Shown here one piece after another: positions 42,088 to 56,450 of a DNA stretch of 64,000 nt; within the stretch, counting starts at the first letter, position 1; each line of letters opens with the position of its first letter. This DNA is from Cydia pomonella (lineage: Eukaryota > Arthropoda > Insecta > Lepidoptera > Tortricidae). The stretch lies in contig NW_026907791.1 in the NCBI RefSeq assembly GCF_033807575.1, positions 186,001 to 250,000 of the forward strand. The letters run 5' to 3'. The translations under genes and the position numbers were made by a program. The notes beneath the pieces are model-generated. The model had not been told where the DNA came from. It saw only the letters and a program-made list of their open reading frames with translations, and made no database searches.

Positions 42088-45000
42088 TATACCTACATAC
42101 GAATCATGCAGTGAGCGCCAGCAAATAAATGTTGGAAATAAAAGTGAAACAGTATTTTATGTTGCCACTTCATCAAGATTATATTATAATACATATTTTA
42201 TTTGCACGCATGTTACAACTACATATTACAACGGAAATGATCAGTAATTGTGGCTTACGTACGTTACAGACTAATGATACATTTACGCCTATTACATAAT
42301 ATATGACGGTAGAAATGTCTACTGCTTACTGTCATCTTCCTAGTTCCATTCCTCCGTCATTTCAAGCAGGGGCTTCGCACGCATAGTTTTTGCCAACGAC
42401 TGCAACTATCCAAGTTTTGTAACTAACTAAATAAATCAATATTTCGGGACAATCTTACACAGATTGACTTAGTCGCAAACTAAGCAAAGCTTGTACTATG
42501 GGCACTAGGCGACGATAGACATATAAAGATAAATATATACTTAAATACGAAGTTAACATGCAAATACAAATACGTACAGCGAAGTCTTAGTGCCTACCTA
42601 CCTAAAAGAGTTCCGGTTAGCACTATTCGGAAACGGATACCTTCCACAGAGAACGAAGCACTTATGATATTGTTGCGTGACTGTCGTATTTCGTCGTTAG
42701 CCTCTGAAGGTTCCCATAAATCTTCTAATTTTTAAATTATATTTCCAATACCTAACCCACTTTTACTGCAACTAAATAAATTTGTAGACAAATTACTCGT
42801 TTAGCACCAGCTCGTCAGAACATGGAAAGTGTTCATATTAAGCTCAGTAGGGCAGCGAATCTAACGGGATTCGGAAACTGGTAAATTCAAATCGAAAGCT
42901 GGGAAAGTTCACAATTACATGAAATAAAATGTAAATATCAAATAGGTAAACGCATTAGTGAGTTCGCACAAACTGTTTTTGGCGAAATGTGGGAGTTCGT
43001 TTCGAGCGCAATCAGAATGTCGTTAGGTGAAGAGGCGTTCTTTAAGTGTTGACTTTAAATCTTGAGGAAAAATGTAAGATGTCAAGCGGCGGGTCGACGA
43101 GGCCGGGGCAAAGACAATGGTCCCGAGAGATGTGGGTCAAGTTCGGCCAAGCCACGGGCGGTCACGCGCCGCGGACACCACATAAATACCCACATTAGTG
43201 TGTCAACATCCGACTGCCATTATGGCTACCGTGCGCTTGTATACCACGCCGCGGGAAAGTGAAAGCTTTCCTTTGATTCGTTTCGGTGGGGGCGAAACAA
43301 ATGATAGGGTTTATTCAATTTTCCAAACCATGTTTCGTCGATAATTCTACGTGAACTCTTTATGATTGAAAGGATTTCTGTTTTTCATGATACTGTGGCA
43401 AAAATCGTATCGTATCGATGTATAAAATTACATAACTTACAAACAAAGGCTCCTCCTATGTTGGATTGGGAAGTAATTCCTGGATACAAATATGATGGCC
43501 AAGGCATTTTGGCGGTTTAATTCAAAAAGTTCCTTTTTAGTTATAAATTAATTAACCGCCAACTTTCACATACTTATACGATACGTTTTTTATATTTATA
43601 AAAGAATCACTCACTCGCGAACACACTGAGCAAGTATATTTATGAGATCTTATCTCCAATAGAGCACCTAGTCTGATAACCGATAAAGTGAGGATATCTC
43701 CGAAGCCACAAACTTGCCCCTGCATTTTTTTCCGAAAAAAAAAAACATTTAGCTTAATTGTGATAAAAATGCAGGTACGAACAAAAAAAAACAATACCTA
43801 ACAATAATATAAAAAGCTTAACACTAAATTGTTTGTTTCTGAAAAAACGTTCAGAGATGAAAATCCGTGCTAGTAAAAACTTAGTTACATATTAGAAATT
43901 ACTACCAGATATGGGTATCTCTACCTTTATATCACCGGATTAAAAGTACGCCGGTATAGGCAGCCGCTGTCGGGTAGGCGACACTTGTAAGCCTCCAACC
44001 CACGCAGCGTAGGGCTTCGCCGGCGCGAACTCCCGTAACACGATAAGTCATATTCGTTAACCAGATTAACTTCAACTAGGAAGCTAGGTGCCAGTACATT
44101 ATACCGCTGTTACATACTAGGTTAAAGCCTTTCGTGTATTCGGCAGATGTAACTTTCGTAAACCTTTTGTAATCCTAATAAGATGACGTTGGCGAACTTG
44201 GCGAGGCGATGATATCAGGAGTATGAGGAGGAATTCAAATTTGCAGAGTCGGTGTTTAGACAGCATCGCATTTGTTAGAGGGACTACTAGGTTTGTGCTA
44301 TGAATTCATTTTTAAGTAACGAAATAACTATTGGATCAGATTTATGCTACTAAAGGTGTACTTCTGATAATATATTTTTTAATAATATTTGTTCTACCAA
44401 TAATGTTCCATATTATGTATTATATTTTTTTAGTATCTACTGTGTTAATGGGTACATTAATTGCACTAACGCATTCGAGCATGAAAGAATGTGCACGACA
44501 GTTAAATATTTTCACATACACACTAACGGTAAAATTATGACTTAGGTACCTATTGGAGCAAGTATCACTTATGTTTTGGATGTTTAGGTGTTACTGATAT
44601 ACTTAACTTAATAAGTACGAACAAAAAAATACCATTTCGCATTCATACAATACAATTATGCACTTAAAAAAGGTAATTTATATTATCATAATAATGTAAA
44701 TGGGATAAATTTAAGAAAAAAAAATTCTAGAACCATTATTGTATTTGGATGTAGGGCAAAAAAACTAGCATTTTTTTTGATAAAACCGAAAAAAACCTAC
44801 CGAGTTATTATTATGTCAACACCGTTATTGATTAGGTACTCGTAGCAATGTTAATAAAATGCACATACATCAAAATCAATCGCTTTTATCTAATCGAACA
44901 GAGGACACCTACTTATAAAATATCTAATAATAAACACTTAATTCTATTTCCAGACGTTTCCAGTGATGTAAGTCTGAAAGCGTCGAGGATTTTTAATATA

Positions 45001-47506
45001 AGTACTATACCTATATTGTGTTATTGCTATAATTCCTGCTATAAGGAGGCAGGTAACGAAATTTCGGTTTTCGTGTCAATATGTGATTGAGTAAGTTTTC
45101 TTTATGTAAAGGAGTTCCCACCAGGTTGCAAATACCTCATATATTAACATACGATTAGCCATTGAAAGGAGCTAGACGACATAAGTGGTATCTAATAGTA
45201 GTACAAGTATAAACATAAACGTAGGTACGTACATATAGGAGCAGGTCGTGAAAGCGGTCGTCTTTACGAGCTCTTTTACGACTCGTGAACATCCCTGAGC
45301 GGTCAGCGTAGCCGCAATAAGGCGCGGCATAATGCGCTTTGGTTGCACTAGTTCTTATTGGGCTTAAAACTCCTCGAAAGTAGAGATACAACAATTGTAT
45401 GTAGGTAGGCAAGTATTTGTAACCAAACCATTAGTGAATGAACACCATACCAGAAAACTTTTAAATGTATAAAACATTTTTTTAGCTAAATGTTTACGGT
45501 GCTAAGAGCTATTGTGATTTATAAAATACAAGAGAAATAAAGGTTTTTAGCATTTAGTCCAGTAGGCACACTATAAATACTTTAGTTTTTCGCAATATCA
45601 CGCAACAATTCCTTAATTTATGCTTTTTTGCAGTCTATCGACCGCCCCGTAGAATGCCATATCATGGTCTCCCAAGGTGACGCGGACGGCGATAGGTCCT
45701 ATTGAACCATTCGAACGTTCCACTCCACTTTTGTCAGCTCGTGTAATCGATTGATAGCCGGCGATTTGTAGCACGATCACAACCGTTCGACTGAACAACA
45801 TGTTTTCTTTAACTGCTATATAATCGATACCTACGAATAAAAAATCAAGCTATTTTAAAAACGAGACTAATCGTTGCTAAATGGATACCTACTAGTATAT
45901 AATATTTTCTTGTAACCTAATATTTTTCGCACACAAACAAGACATTTATAAATAACAACTTTGCTGTTAAAACTGGTTTATTGATATTTTTAGACCTTTT
46001 AATGACGCAATAGGGCATGTTATTAAGTTACTTACTTAAATAGATTGGTATTATATTAATAAAAACATACTTATACCTTCATAAATATATTAAATATAAA
46101 TCGTATTATTTACAACGTGCTCAGAACATGTTTTCGCGTTAGAAGTTGGGAAGGTGAGCTCCTAACTTCGCCATAAACATAAGTAATGCGCTTTGCTTTA
46201 AATAATCCGGTTTGATGTCACCGTGGCAGTAAATAACTTGAAATAACCCGTATTTAGCAGCATTCGCAGATATTTTAGTCCCGGCGCGCGAGGCCATCGC
46301 CTCGCACAGGTAGTCAGATCGGTGACAGCAGAAGTGGTCCAAAAATAGAAGGCAATTAAGAGAAAATGAGTAAAATAGAATGGAGGCAGACGTTACTTCA
46401 CATTGCCGTACGAGGAAGGGAATTCTCTTTTCCGTAAAATTGTGAAACAGTATAACAAGTCATGAAGGCAGAGCTATAGATAATTTATAGGTAAAAGCGA
46501 AGGTTTCTGGGGCTCCATTTCTTTCCTAGACCATATGTTTTAAGAGCAGACAATCTAGCATGACTTTGTTTGCTCCTTCGGTTTAAAATTACATATTTTT
46601 GTGGGTGTTCGTGTGTTTCCAGGCTACGGTATTTAAGAGATCAGTTATAGGAGTTTAAGATGTATCTGTACAAAAGAATCTTAATTTTGTTAAGCACAAG
46701 CAAACTCACCAATAATGTAAACAAACCAATTAAATACTTATACTCGTACGTATGTTGATATATACGCTCAAAATAAATGCCGACGCTGCTTTTCGAATTA
46801 ATAGTATATTTTCAATATGCGAAATAAACAGATATTAATATCATTTGGTCATTGAACTTTTTGACACCGAAATAGTTTGTTGTTCCATTTATTACATAAA
46901 TAGTACTTTTAAGTACTCGATAGAATCGGTACAAGGGCTTCGTCCGCTGATGGCCAAGTGGAGTGGGAGGGGCATTCATATAGAAATTTTGTCCTCTAGA
47001 GATCTAAATGTGCCCCCCCCCCCTGGCGACGCCCATGAATCGGCACATATTGCCATGATAATATTTAACAAATTTAGGAATTAAATGTTAGCTTGGGACT
47101 TTAGGTGATGATTAAGATTATTTCGTTAGATACCCGGGTCGGACAGCTGTATTCTGGTTTACAACATTTTACCAGAAGTAATTCCTAGGAATTGGAAAAA
47201 AGGCAACACGCCCATACCCTATACGTGACCATGAGTTGAATGCATAGTATTTCCTTCTGAATATGAAGAAAATAAAATTAAACCATTAAATGCATCAATG
47301 GTACAGCAGAGGCCTGCAAACACTAGATTACGTATCAATTCTTCCGCACTCTGAACCTGACTGACTAGCTTTCGGCGAGCATTACGTACGCTGCGCAAAC
47401 AACCAGCTAGCCTGCGAACTACATGATCACATTACATTATCTAGCCGCGGGCAGACTAGACTCGACTAAGAAGACGATGCGATGAATCCAACAGTTGAAT
47501 TTTTTG

Positions 47507-47868
47507 GGTTCCGTGGCCAAAATGGCAATAAGGTCCCATAATAGTTGCGTCATGTCCGTCCGCCCGTCTGTCTAAATCGTTTTTAAAATAATCGATCCCA
47601 TCAAAACATTTTTATGTAAAATGTTGCCAAGATGAAACCATAAGTTTCGCACTCTCAAAAGTTATCAGATCTCTTGTAGAGCCAAGCGAAAGTATAAGAG
47701 TTATGCAATTGATTTTTCTTATGCTTAATAAGTCCACTATTGGCATTATATCCCGAGAATTTTGTTTATCTGCTATAATCCAAACCCAAGTTATGGGGGT
47801 ACAAAAAAAGACGAAGTGCTTCGAGAAAAGGTAGGTAATGCTTCGTTTTGCTCGTCTTGACGGAGCCC
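47507..47868. repeat. Interspersed repeat with gggttccgt / acggagccc ends
   Basis: Ends are imperfect inverted repeats. The left part resembles 61319-61515 (ccgtccgcccgtctgtct). A common lepidopteran repeat type by memory. Confidence 0.5.
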
Positions 47869-48593
47869 TACCGTGCTCCAAGATTCAAAATCGAAAAGAA
47901 TGTATCCCTCCCTATATCTTTTGAACCGGAAGTATTATAAAGAGTATAAAAATAATATAAAAAAAATAATTTAATAAATACTTTCCACGTATACTATTTT
48001 GATCATGATAGGTTAACTCACTAATGACTTTTTTCCAACAAACTTCTCTTCTTATTAAAAGATCGTAAGTGCCGGGAAGATACGTCCTTTTGTTGGTATG
48101 GTTTTTAGGGTTTTTATATTGTATGTAGGTAAGGAACCCTCCGTTATGCGTGGCCCGATACGCACTTGGCCGATTATCATTCGACGAACGAAGAGGACAT
48201 GCCCGAAGGTCCATTAGACATAGGCAGTAGGCAGTCCAGGGTAAAATATCGATGCAATAAATATTTATTGTTAAATCGGTTGGTTTTATCATACAGGTTT
48301 TTATTTTCAAAATAAATTATTTTTATTTATTTTACCTACATTTAAAACGACTATATATTTTTATAACAATTTGGAAAAATGACTGGTGTCCTACCCGGGG
48401 GCTTACGTCTAAGATAAACGGCCGCGAGTGATATGAAACTTAATCCCCGAATGCAGTTGCCAAATTATTTGGGTAAAATGGGATTTAATCGTGGATATTC
48501 GCGGTGCTTTATATTACCGACATTATTGGGAAAATTCTACTCTTAGCATTCGGAATTTTGTTTATTTAAGATTCTCGGGAAATTCCGTGTAGA

Positions 48594-48671
48594 ACAACAA
48601 TATGTTTATTTACCTACTTTAGTGTTCGTGGGACAACAATATGTTTATTTACCTACTTTAGTGTTCGTGGG
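48594..48671 (+). repeat. 39-bp tandem duplication
   Basis: acaacaatatgtttatttac...ttcgtggg occurs at 48594 and 48633 back to back, identical as read. Confidence 0.9.
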
Positions 48672-48913
48672 AGTAATACCTATGTGTCTAGGCTCGAGAT
48701 AAGCAGAGATAGCAAAGAACCTAAACTAAACCACCTATTTACGTCGTATCTTGGCGTAACGTGATTAGAGTAGTAATTGATTTTTCATTGTTATTAAATG
48801 CACTCATAATTGCTCTATCCGATTAATCTGCTTTTATAGCCTTTTTAATTTATTCAGTACTTCCTGAGGACGTACGTTATATGGACATTATAATACTACA
48901 CTTTTACTGTCTA

Positions 48914-49180
48914 AGACGACCGGTTTGGCCTAGTGGGTAGTGACTCTGCCTACGAAGCTGATGGTCCCGGGTTCAAATCCTGGCAAGGGCATGTATTTGT
49001 GTGATGAGCATGGATTCCTGAGTCATGGGTGTTTTCTATGTATTTAAGTATTTATAAAATATTTATATATTATATATATCGTTGTCTAAGTACCCTCAAC
49101 ACAAGCCTTATTGAGCTTACTGTGGGACTTAGTCAATTTGTGTAATAATGTCCTATAATATTTATTTATTTTATTTATTA
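48914..49180 (+). mobile_element. tRNA-derived SINE, most complete copy
   Basis: Head ggcctagtgggtagtgactc, B box GGTTCAAATCC, conserved body, tail ...gtaataatgtcctataatat then A/T-rich. Reference copy for the family in this window. Confidence 0.8.
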
Positions 49181-52100
49181 AAAAAAAGTAATTAGTGTAA
49201 TTACCTACATCATAATTCCTAATGATTAACAGTGAAATTATGATGTATAAGTATAATACTATGTTAATACTAAACTTCATTCCTGACAAAAAAATATGAG
49301 TTCCTATTGACTTTCTTTACCTATGTGTTATTTATAGATATGTGTGATTTTATTCGTTTAACTGCGTGTTGGAATCAAACTGTTAATTGAGAAATCCATT
49401 GGCCTAATTTCGTTGAGGTAATTTACGAGTCGATGCACAAATGAATTTTAAATGGATCTACTTAAGCTTAATGGGGTTTATGGGTACCATGAGTGCAAGT
49501 ACATACGTCTAGCGCTTCGCACATTGCCCAGGATGCGGGTTTCCGGGCACTCATTGATTTTCAAATAAAATTAAAATTTCAAACTGAAATGTGAGTAATC
49601 GTATCGTTTGCGGCGGCATTCAAGCCTGGATCCTTACCTGAAACAAATAGAAGTGATTGTAAGTTTTAGTATTGAAATCAAACATAGCAATTTTATGTTT
49701 GTAACTGTTTAAATGAGACAATAAAACTATTGTGTCAGTGTGATACGGGTACTAGTTTAGTACAATGGCTGTGGGTGGGTAATTTGTAGAAAAGGTTGGC
49801 TTATAGTATAGGGAATGTTTGATGTGCAGCAGCGCAGGAGACCCTGCTCGCGCGCAGCGGCCGTGTCGGCGCAGCGGCGCGTGAGCATCAACCATTGCTC
49901 ACATCGCTCCAAAACAAAAGACCATGTGGTTTGAAAAGCTACCATCATATTTTAAACTTAATTCCGACACCACAATGATTGCAATTGCAACCTCTTAAAT
50001 TCATAATTAGGATGCATTTATGTTGTGAAGGTCGGACATGACAATGCTATCCAGCTATTCTGGCACTTATCCAAAAAACTTTTCAACACACAATTTGAAT
50101 TGTATAAAACCAGTTAACATAAACAAAATGGTGTGTAGGTACCATAATACGTGTGTGTACATGTTAAATATAATATTTTTAACGTTTTAAGTTTCATATA
50201 AGTTTAGTTTTTAAATAAACTACATTTGTTGTTGACATATGTCGTAAAATCACCACGTAAGTTTATTAGCAGGTATTAAGGTATATGTGATTATTAAAAA
50301 ATACTTTTAAATAAGGCTGACAGATAGAGCGCTTACCAAAGTTCTTGTCAGCTACTAAATCAGTTGCAATAGTAAATCCAATCTACGATAGATATAAATA
50401 TGTTGATGTCATCATGAGTTCAAGTTACGCTACAAAACGGCCTGAACTATATTAGGCGAAAGGTGAATCAAAATAAGTTGCTAAACTCGCTTGGAGTCGC
50501 CGACCTTTCGACACGGAAGCGACGTGTCCGTTCTTAACCTTCAGATGTGTAGCCGGAGGCTTGCCGATGCCTGCGATTCGGCGACCAGGGCCGCACGTAC
50601 CGCAGAGCTTAGGATTACATGACGAATGACAAAGCGGTATTATGTCATTTAAATCATTTGTGCGGCCAATGTCACGCTATGTGTGAAACTAAGTAGGTGC
50701 CAAGTTAACTACTCATTACAAGATTGTTGGATTATTTAACTTTTGCGGCCTAGGAAGCGAAAACTAGGGCTGGGCAGTGGGCACTGTTACCCACTGCTTA
50801 GGATTAGGATAACATCATGACTGACGAAGCGTATTACGAGTACCTATATCATTTACTTCACTACAATTTCATGTCAATATTTAAAAGCTGACATATAAAT
50901 ACATCTTGACTCTTGAGCTTTCCATTTTACCTTAGTTGTTATTTTAGGTATTTGTTGTAGACGAAGTTGATAAATGTATTTGTATAATGGTATCGTACTG
51001 TATAGGTTGACCTCTACATTACGTAGTGGCTTATCTGCAGATAGCCAGTAGGTATATTAAATTCTGTCTGAATTGCATGAAACAATATAACAACACGTTG
51101 GATCGTCCTTTTACCTAAAACTAACAATGTCTACTTTTGAGTCTTATAAATGTAAGGGGTGAAAATAGGGTGGTTACAGTGACCGTGCTTTTGCCGTATT
51201 GCTATTCATTCTGCTGAGCACATCGCTAGAGTGGCATACCAATGACATCATTACATGTAATGAATTCAGCATGGCAATACGTTTATAATATGTAGGCCCC
51301 ACTTTCACTTAATTTGTATTTGTATGGTCACCAAAGTGTCGTACAGTGCTCAATGTGCAGTAGAATTCCACTGCGGTGTAATCGCATATCGCAAATAGTA
51401 ATATGTAGATAAGTATTCCATTTTAGAACGGACGAGAAGGAGTTATGCAAAAAAAAATGTAGCAGTTTTTGCTAACGGAATTAAATACAACTCAAATTAC
51501 TTTGACGTAAGCGTAATCGCCATTGGGAAAAACGTGGAAATAATATTATTATAAAGGATAAGTATAATATTGTTGCGATATTCATTGCTGAATACTATTA
51601 TTTATACTGTGATACTATTATAATGATTTCCTTTCATACATGATGTTGGTGAAAAGTAGTTTGTTTTCACTTTAATCAAATATATACCGCCATTTGGTAT
51701 TTGTACAAGTGGCGCAGCAGCGGCATTATGGCAGATAGGTTAAGATACAATAACAGTAACACGCCAAAGTAGGCACAAGCTGGTTCAATATGGCAAAACA
51801 AATAAAAACACGATTCACACACGCCAAAGACAAAGCAATTTGCAGCGTGCTATATCGACTGAAAATGATAATTTGTAACGTTATCATTTTTTCCAGGAAA
51901 AATATCTTTCAGGTCTCGTATACATGGTGTAGCACGATAAACCCGAAAGATTTTAATAGAGTCCAGCAGCGGAAGCACCTCGGAAGCACGGTCGTATTTT
52001 TATCACTTGTCACTATGCCTGTCACGTTCTAACATGTAAGTGCGAAAGAGACAGGCATAGTAACAAGTGATAAAAATGAGACCGTGCTACAGCTGCAGTG

Positions 52101-55100
52101 GCAGCATGGTTCTATTTTTATCGCTTGTCACTATGCCTGTCACTTTCTCACTAACATACTTGTTAGAACGTGACAGGTATGGTAACAAATGATAAACAGC
52201 CGACCATCTTAGCCCTACTGCTCATCACATTTTAATACTAAAATGTCATTCTGGAATTCGCCAAGTTTCAGAGTTAATACCAATTACAATACACGGTATA
52301 CATATATGTATACTATATAGACTATTAAGTACCTACATTTATGCCTATCATGCAATCGATATTTGATCTAAGAAAACATAATTCACAAGTAGACTGCATG
52401 CTTCGTAATGGTTGGTATCATGACTATGATGATGTGTACTTATCTGTATATCAGGGTTTTCTTGATGAATGATAAACAAATATTTTTCTATATAGCGGTA
52501 ATCTAATAATGCGACTGAAGATAGGAAACAAATACAGGAGTAATATTTATATTTTTGATTAGGTATAAACACTTAAATGTACGTACCAAAATTGTGTATA
52601 CAATTTATTTTGGATTGGAGTATCGGAGCACATTTCGAGTTAAAAAAAGAATAAGATGTTCTTCAAATAACTTATAATACTTAATAATACTTTTAGCATT
52701 TTGCATAAAATAGGTAGTCTAGGTTTAATTAATTTACCATAGGTCCATCTGAAAGTGAAACCCTATTTGCAAAATATTAATTACATCACAGCGCGCAGTA
52801 CAGCTAGGAGTACCTACATACAAACTGATTAAAAAGATACGCATATCCTTTTTTTTGTTTTTTATTTTATTTGCCAGTATAGTTTCTCAGACGATACCTA
52901 TCTAAATCTAGCTCTTTTTGTCCCAACACATGATGACATTTAAGTGTTAGAGGTACTTTCCCCTCTTTGTGTTTTGACCTTGAACCTAATTCCACGCTGT
53001 TGCACCAGACGTTTACTGGAAAGTAAGAAACTTTTCTAAATGTTAATTTAAACTACAGGGTTTGTAGGTATATCTATACGTATGACTCGTGACTGTAAGA
53101 GAAAGTGGAAATGACTTCAAACTCAATTGTCATCGTCTCTTTTGATCGTTGAAAAAGAATGTCAATGGAAAATACAATACAATAGTGAATTTCCTACTTT
53201 TCGGAGCAAATTGCGTGAAGCTCATTCCCTGGAGGCATATTGCGAAACGTAAAACACGATACTAATTTGATATAAATAATAGCATGTTTATCTAGCGAGC
53301 GGGATACACTGATATCGGTATCAAATTAACATTATATTCAACATTTCTGAACACGCCTCCCTGTTGGCAACATTTCCGCTTGCCGCACTCAAGGAGACTT
53401 TCCATAGGCAAATGTCGACACTCGATGCGATTAAAATCTAATACAGTTTTATCAAACTAATTGTTGTTGACAGATAAAGTACTTCTTACTAAACAAGTAC
53501 TTAATAATAGGTATTCCGGGTGAAATGTTGAACCTGGTTTAAAATCTACCATTCCGGCTCCGGCCTAAACGTATAATGGATTTAAAGCTGATTTATTTCA
53601 TTCATGCTCTTAAAAACGGAGCTATTTAGAGCAAAATCTCTATTTCAGTTGAGAAAATTATTTTTTTGTTGTTTTGAGTTTTGAAACTTTTTAAATACAC
53701 AATTGGATTCCGAAAAGATATGGTACGATATGTATAGACTGTTATTGAAAATAGATATGTATATTATAAAATCATAAATGAGTTAAATACATAAGCGCCT
53801 CGTACGTGCACTCGTGCAGTACTTAAAAATAATGAAAATAATCCTCTAAAGCAAAACCATTTCATCGCCAGGTGGTTGAATGCCTGCAGTAATCGATATC
53901 TCAAAGTGGTTCCTCACTTGCATAAGTGCGGTTGCATAAACAACCCTAACAGCCGATTCATTTGACGGCTCACAGCTCACATTATAGTCGCAGTCGTTCT
54001 TATTGAATACTAAATGCGACTTTCTAGTTAGCTAGGTAGCCCTTGCCGGTCAAGGAAGTGCAGTTAGCTATTGCATACTAACAACATTGAAGTTTTCTTA
54101 GTTAATATACATTATAAACAGGTGTAATTTAATTTATCATGATACTTTGTACAAAACAATAATCATCACTTTGGACGATAAAACATCCGTTTTAAATTTT
54201 GTTGACATTTAACTAGAAATACTTTTTAGTTTTTTTAGGTAAAATCATAAAGAACTTCGCTCAGATAAAGTCAGAAAGGAAGAGCTTCACTCTTTCAGTA
54301 AGTGTACAAACGCAAAAGTTAAAAGCGACGAATTAACTTGTAGACGGACTTCTCCACATTGACCTTAATTAGTTCCTCCAATTCTCAGGATAATGTAGCA
54401 AACTACTTAAAAATGTAGACAATTTTGAGAAGATAATTATGCATGTGTACTGAAGATTACAACTGAGGTCTCTTTACGCTTTATTTAATTAACTGTTGTA
54501 ATTGTATATGACGGCTTTATCGATAGCTATTGTTTTTGATGTCAGTTTTGCTGACGTTTGCTCCCACGTGTCGGTGCTGGATTTGTATGGACCGCGTCTA
54601 CTGCTTCATCCGTGCCTTATCGTGCTGCTTACAGGACACAGTTGCACAAACAGACAACAATTAAACGGTTCTATTATTGTGTAACATAATGTGGTTATTT
54701 GTTTCTCGAGATGTGGAAAGCGCATGTCATACGATACCGTTGATGATACAGGAAAACTTATTGACTTATTTTAGCTCTGGTAGGTTCTGTGATACCTACT
54801 TGCCATCAGGATATAATTAACGTTACAATACCTATAAGGAAACCAACCTTGTGGCATAATTTTTGTTGCATTGAAATGCGGATCTATTAACCCGGATCCA
54901 ACTCTATATGAAATACGTACCTACAGGATTTGAGGAGAGGATCAAATACAATAGGGACACAAAGTCTTTTCTCTATTACTGAGAATGTCAAGAAGATATT
55001 ATAATTGCAATTAGGCATTGTAATTTTAATGTATATTTGTTTTTATTAATTTATATTTTGTCTAAATAATTTTATCAAAATTGCTATAATATTAATGATT

Positions 55101-56131
55101 GTGTAATTATGGATCGCATGTATCTGAAATAAAGAAAATTTATTTTTATTTTTTTTATTTTTATTATTGTCGATACTGTTAAATGAATTCGTGAACATTA
55201 TGGTAAAAAACTTAAATATGATCCACCAATGATCGTTAAGCGTATTGCTGTAAGTACATATGAGAGGTTGAATACATAAGAAAATAATGCCCATCCAGAA
55301 TGCATGGGCATAAACTGTAGTACTAAATTATTTTAAGTACTTCATTGTCTACTGGTAATTTGGTAATAAAAAAAAAAAAGAAATGCCATCTTATTATGAC
55401 ATATTTCATAACTGTTACACAATTCTTCGAAAGGTCTACCTCATATTCTGATCTCAGATAACAATTAAAGTATTATTTATATTGAGACCCGGTAAAAAAG
55501 TTAAGTGAGTCACACACCATTTTCAACGCAAAGTTTTCGTGATTCATCCGCGCGTTCGTTACGAAGAAGTATGATGCTGTATGGCTGTATAAATGGCAGT
55601 TTCTCTTTTTACCTAAATCCTGCGACGTGAATTATTCATATATTTTCACTTTACATAATCAATAATCATCCTTGCCGATTACTTCTTATGAAAGGTGGAC
55701 TATATGCACAGTCTAGGAACTTCATTTCCAACCCCCCTAAGGTTCAATATCGTACAGCAAACTGTCACCACAAGAGATGTAGTTTTTTTTTAAATTAGAA
55801 AAAAAAGGTAAACAATCTAGACTTATCTTTTAATTGATCCTAACGACTATAGAAAAAAAAAAAACATTTTTTCCGGTGCTCCCGGAGTCACTTAACCCGT
55901 AAATGATTGCAGGCGACTAAAAAAACACCCTATACTTAGACTTAATTAACTATGTAGGTAATTTAATAATTGATATTGTATTAACTAATAATTAATATAA
56001 TTGATAATTGCATGATCTGTAATTTTACTGTCCCTCGTAAGGAAATGAGAGGATAAAGTTATACAAGTAAGTAAGTAGGTTAAGCACATGAGAGATAGCT
56101 ACAATAACTCTATAAAATTAATAATTAATAC
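49181..56131. other. Non-coding stretch without a supported gene
   Basis: Mostly AT-rich unique sequence. Exceptions: CAG|GTAAGG junction at 49637/49638 (minus), GC-rich patch 49817-49868, hairpin repeats 51985-52200. Confidence 0.4.
51985..52200. repeat. Two adjacent long hairpins of one repeat family
   Basis: Around tttttatcacttgtcactat and its complement atagtaacaagtgataaaaa; a first hairpin (about 51985-52091) and a second (about 52109-52200) with the same arms (cactatgcctgtcac). Confidence 0.75.
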
Positions 56132-56450
56132 CTGGAGACAGCCGAGACGGAAGATCAGATATCCTCGAAATTTTGAAGCCGGCTGAAACACACGCACTCA
56201 AAACTTTATTTAAACTAATCACAAATCGTGGAAAAAGCTATAAAGTATTGACGTCAAAGCACTTAATATTATTGTCCGTTATCAGTTATCAGGTTTAATT
56301 GTTATGATAAGGTCGCGTCCGCTCGTGGTGGCGGATGGGCTACGTGTGTCGTGTGGTGTGTGGCCGCCGGTACTCTACGACATGTGTGACGCGACGGCGG
56401 GTGACGTAGCGAGCGACCAGACGGTGTATTCCGTTCCCGTTTATTGAACC
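56132..56450 (-). promoter_or_regulatory. Possible CpG-rich promoter / 5' exon (minus strand)
   Basis: 56310-56430 is CpG-dense in an AT-rich setting, and downstream on the minus strand sits a good donor CTCCAG|gtatta (junction 56132/56131). This would suit a non-coding first exon of the PPxY gene, 15 kb away. Inference only. Confidence 0.25.

Larger units (their letters stand above)
42090..48913. other. Non-coding stretch without a supported gene
   Basis: AT-rich. A GC-richer patch at 43070-43260 and two short coding-like minus-strand frames (45613-45801, 46139-46342) are noted as findings only. A repeat with ends gggttccgt / acggagccc lies at about 47507-47868. Could be intron of the PPxY gene. 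Confidence 0.4.

Noticed and set aside
49757..49948. 63-codon minus-strand gene
   Set aside because: Only the central 50 bases have coding-like composition; both ends are AT-rich and unmatched.
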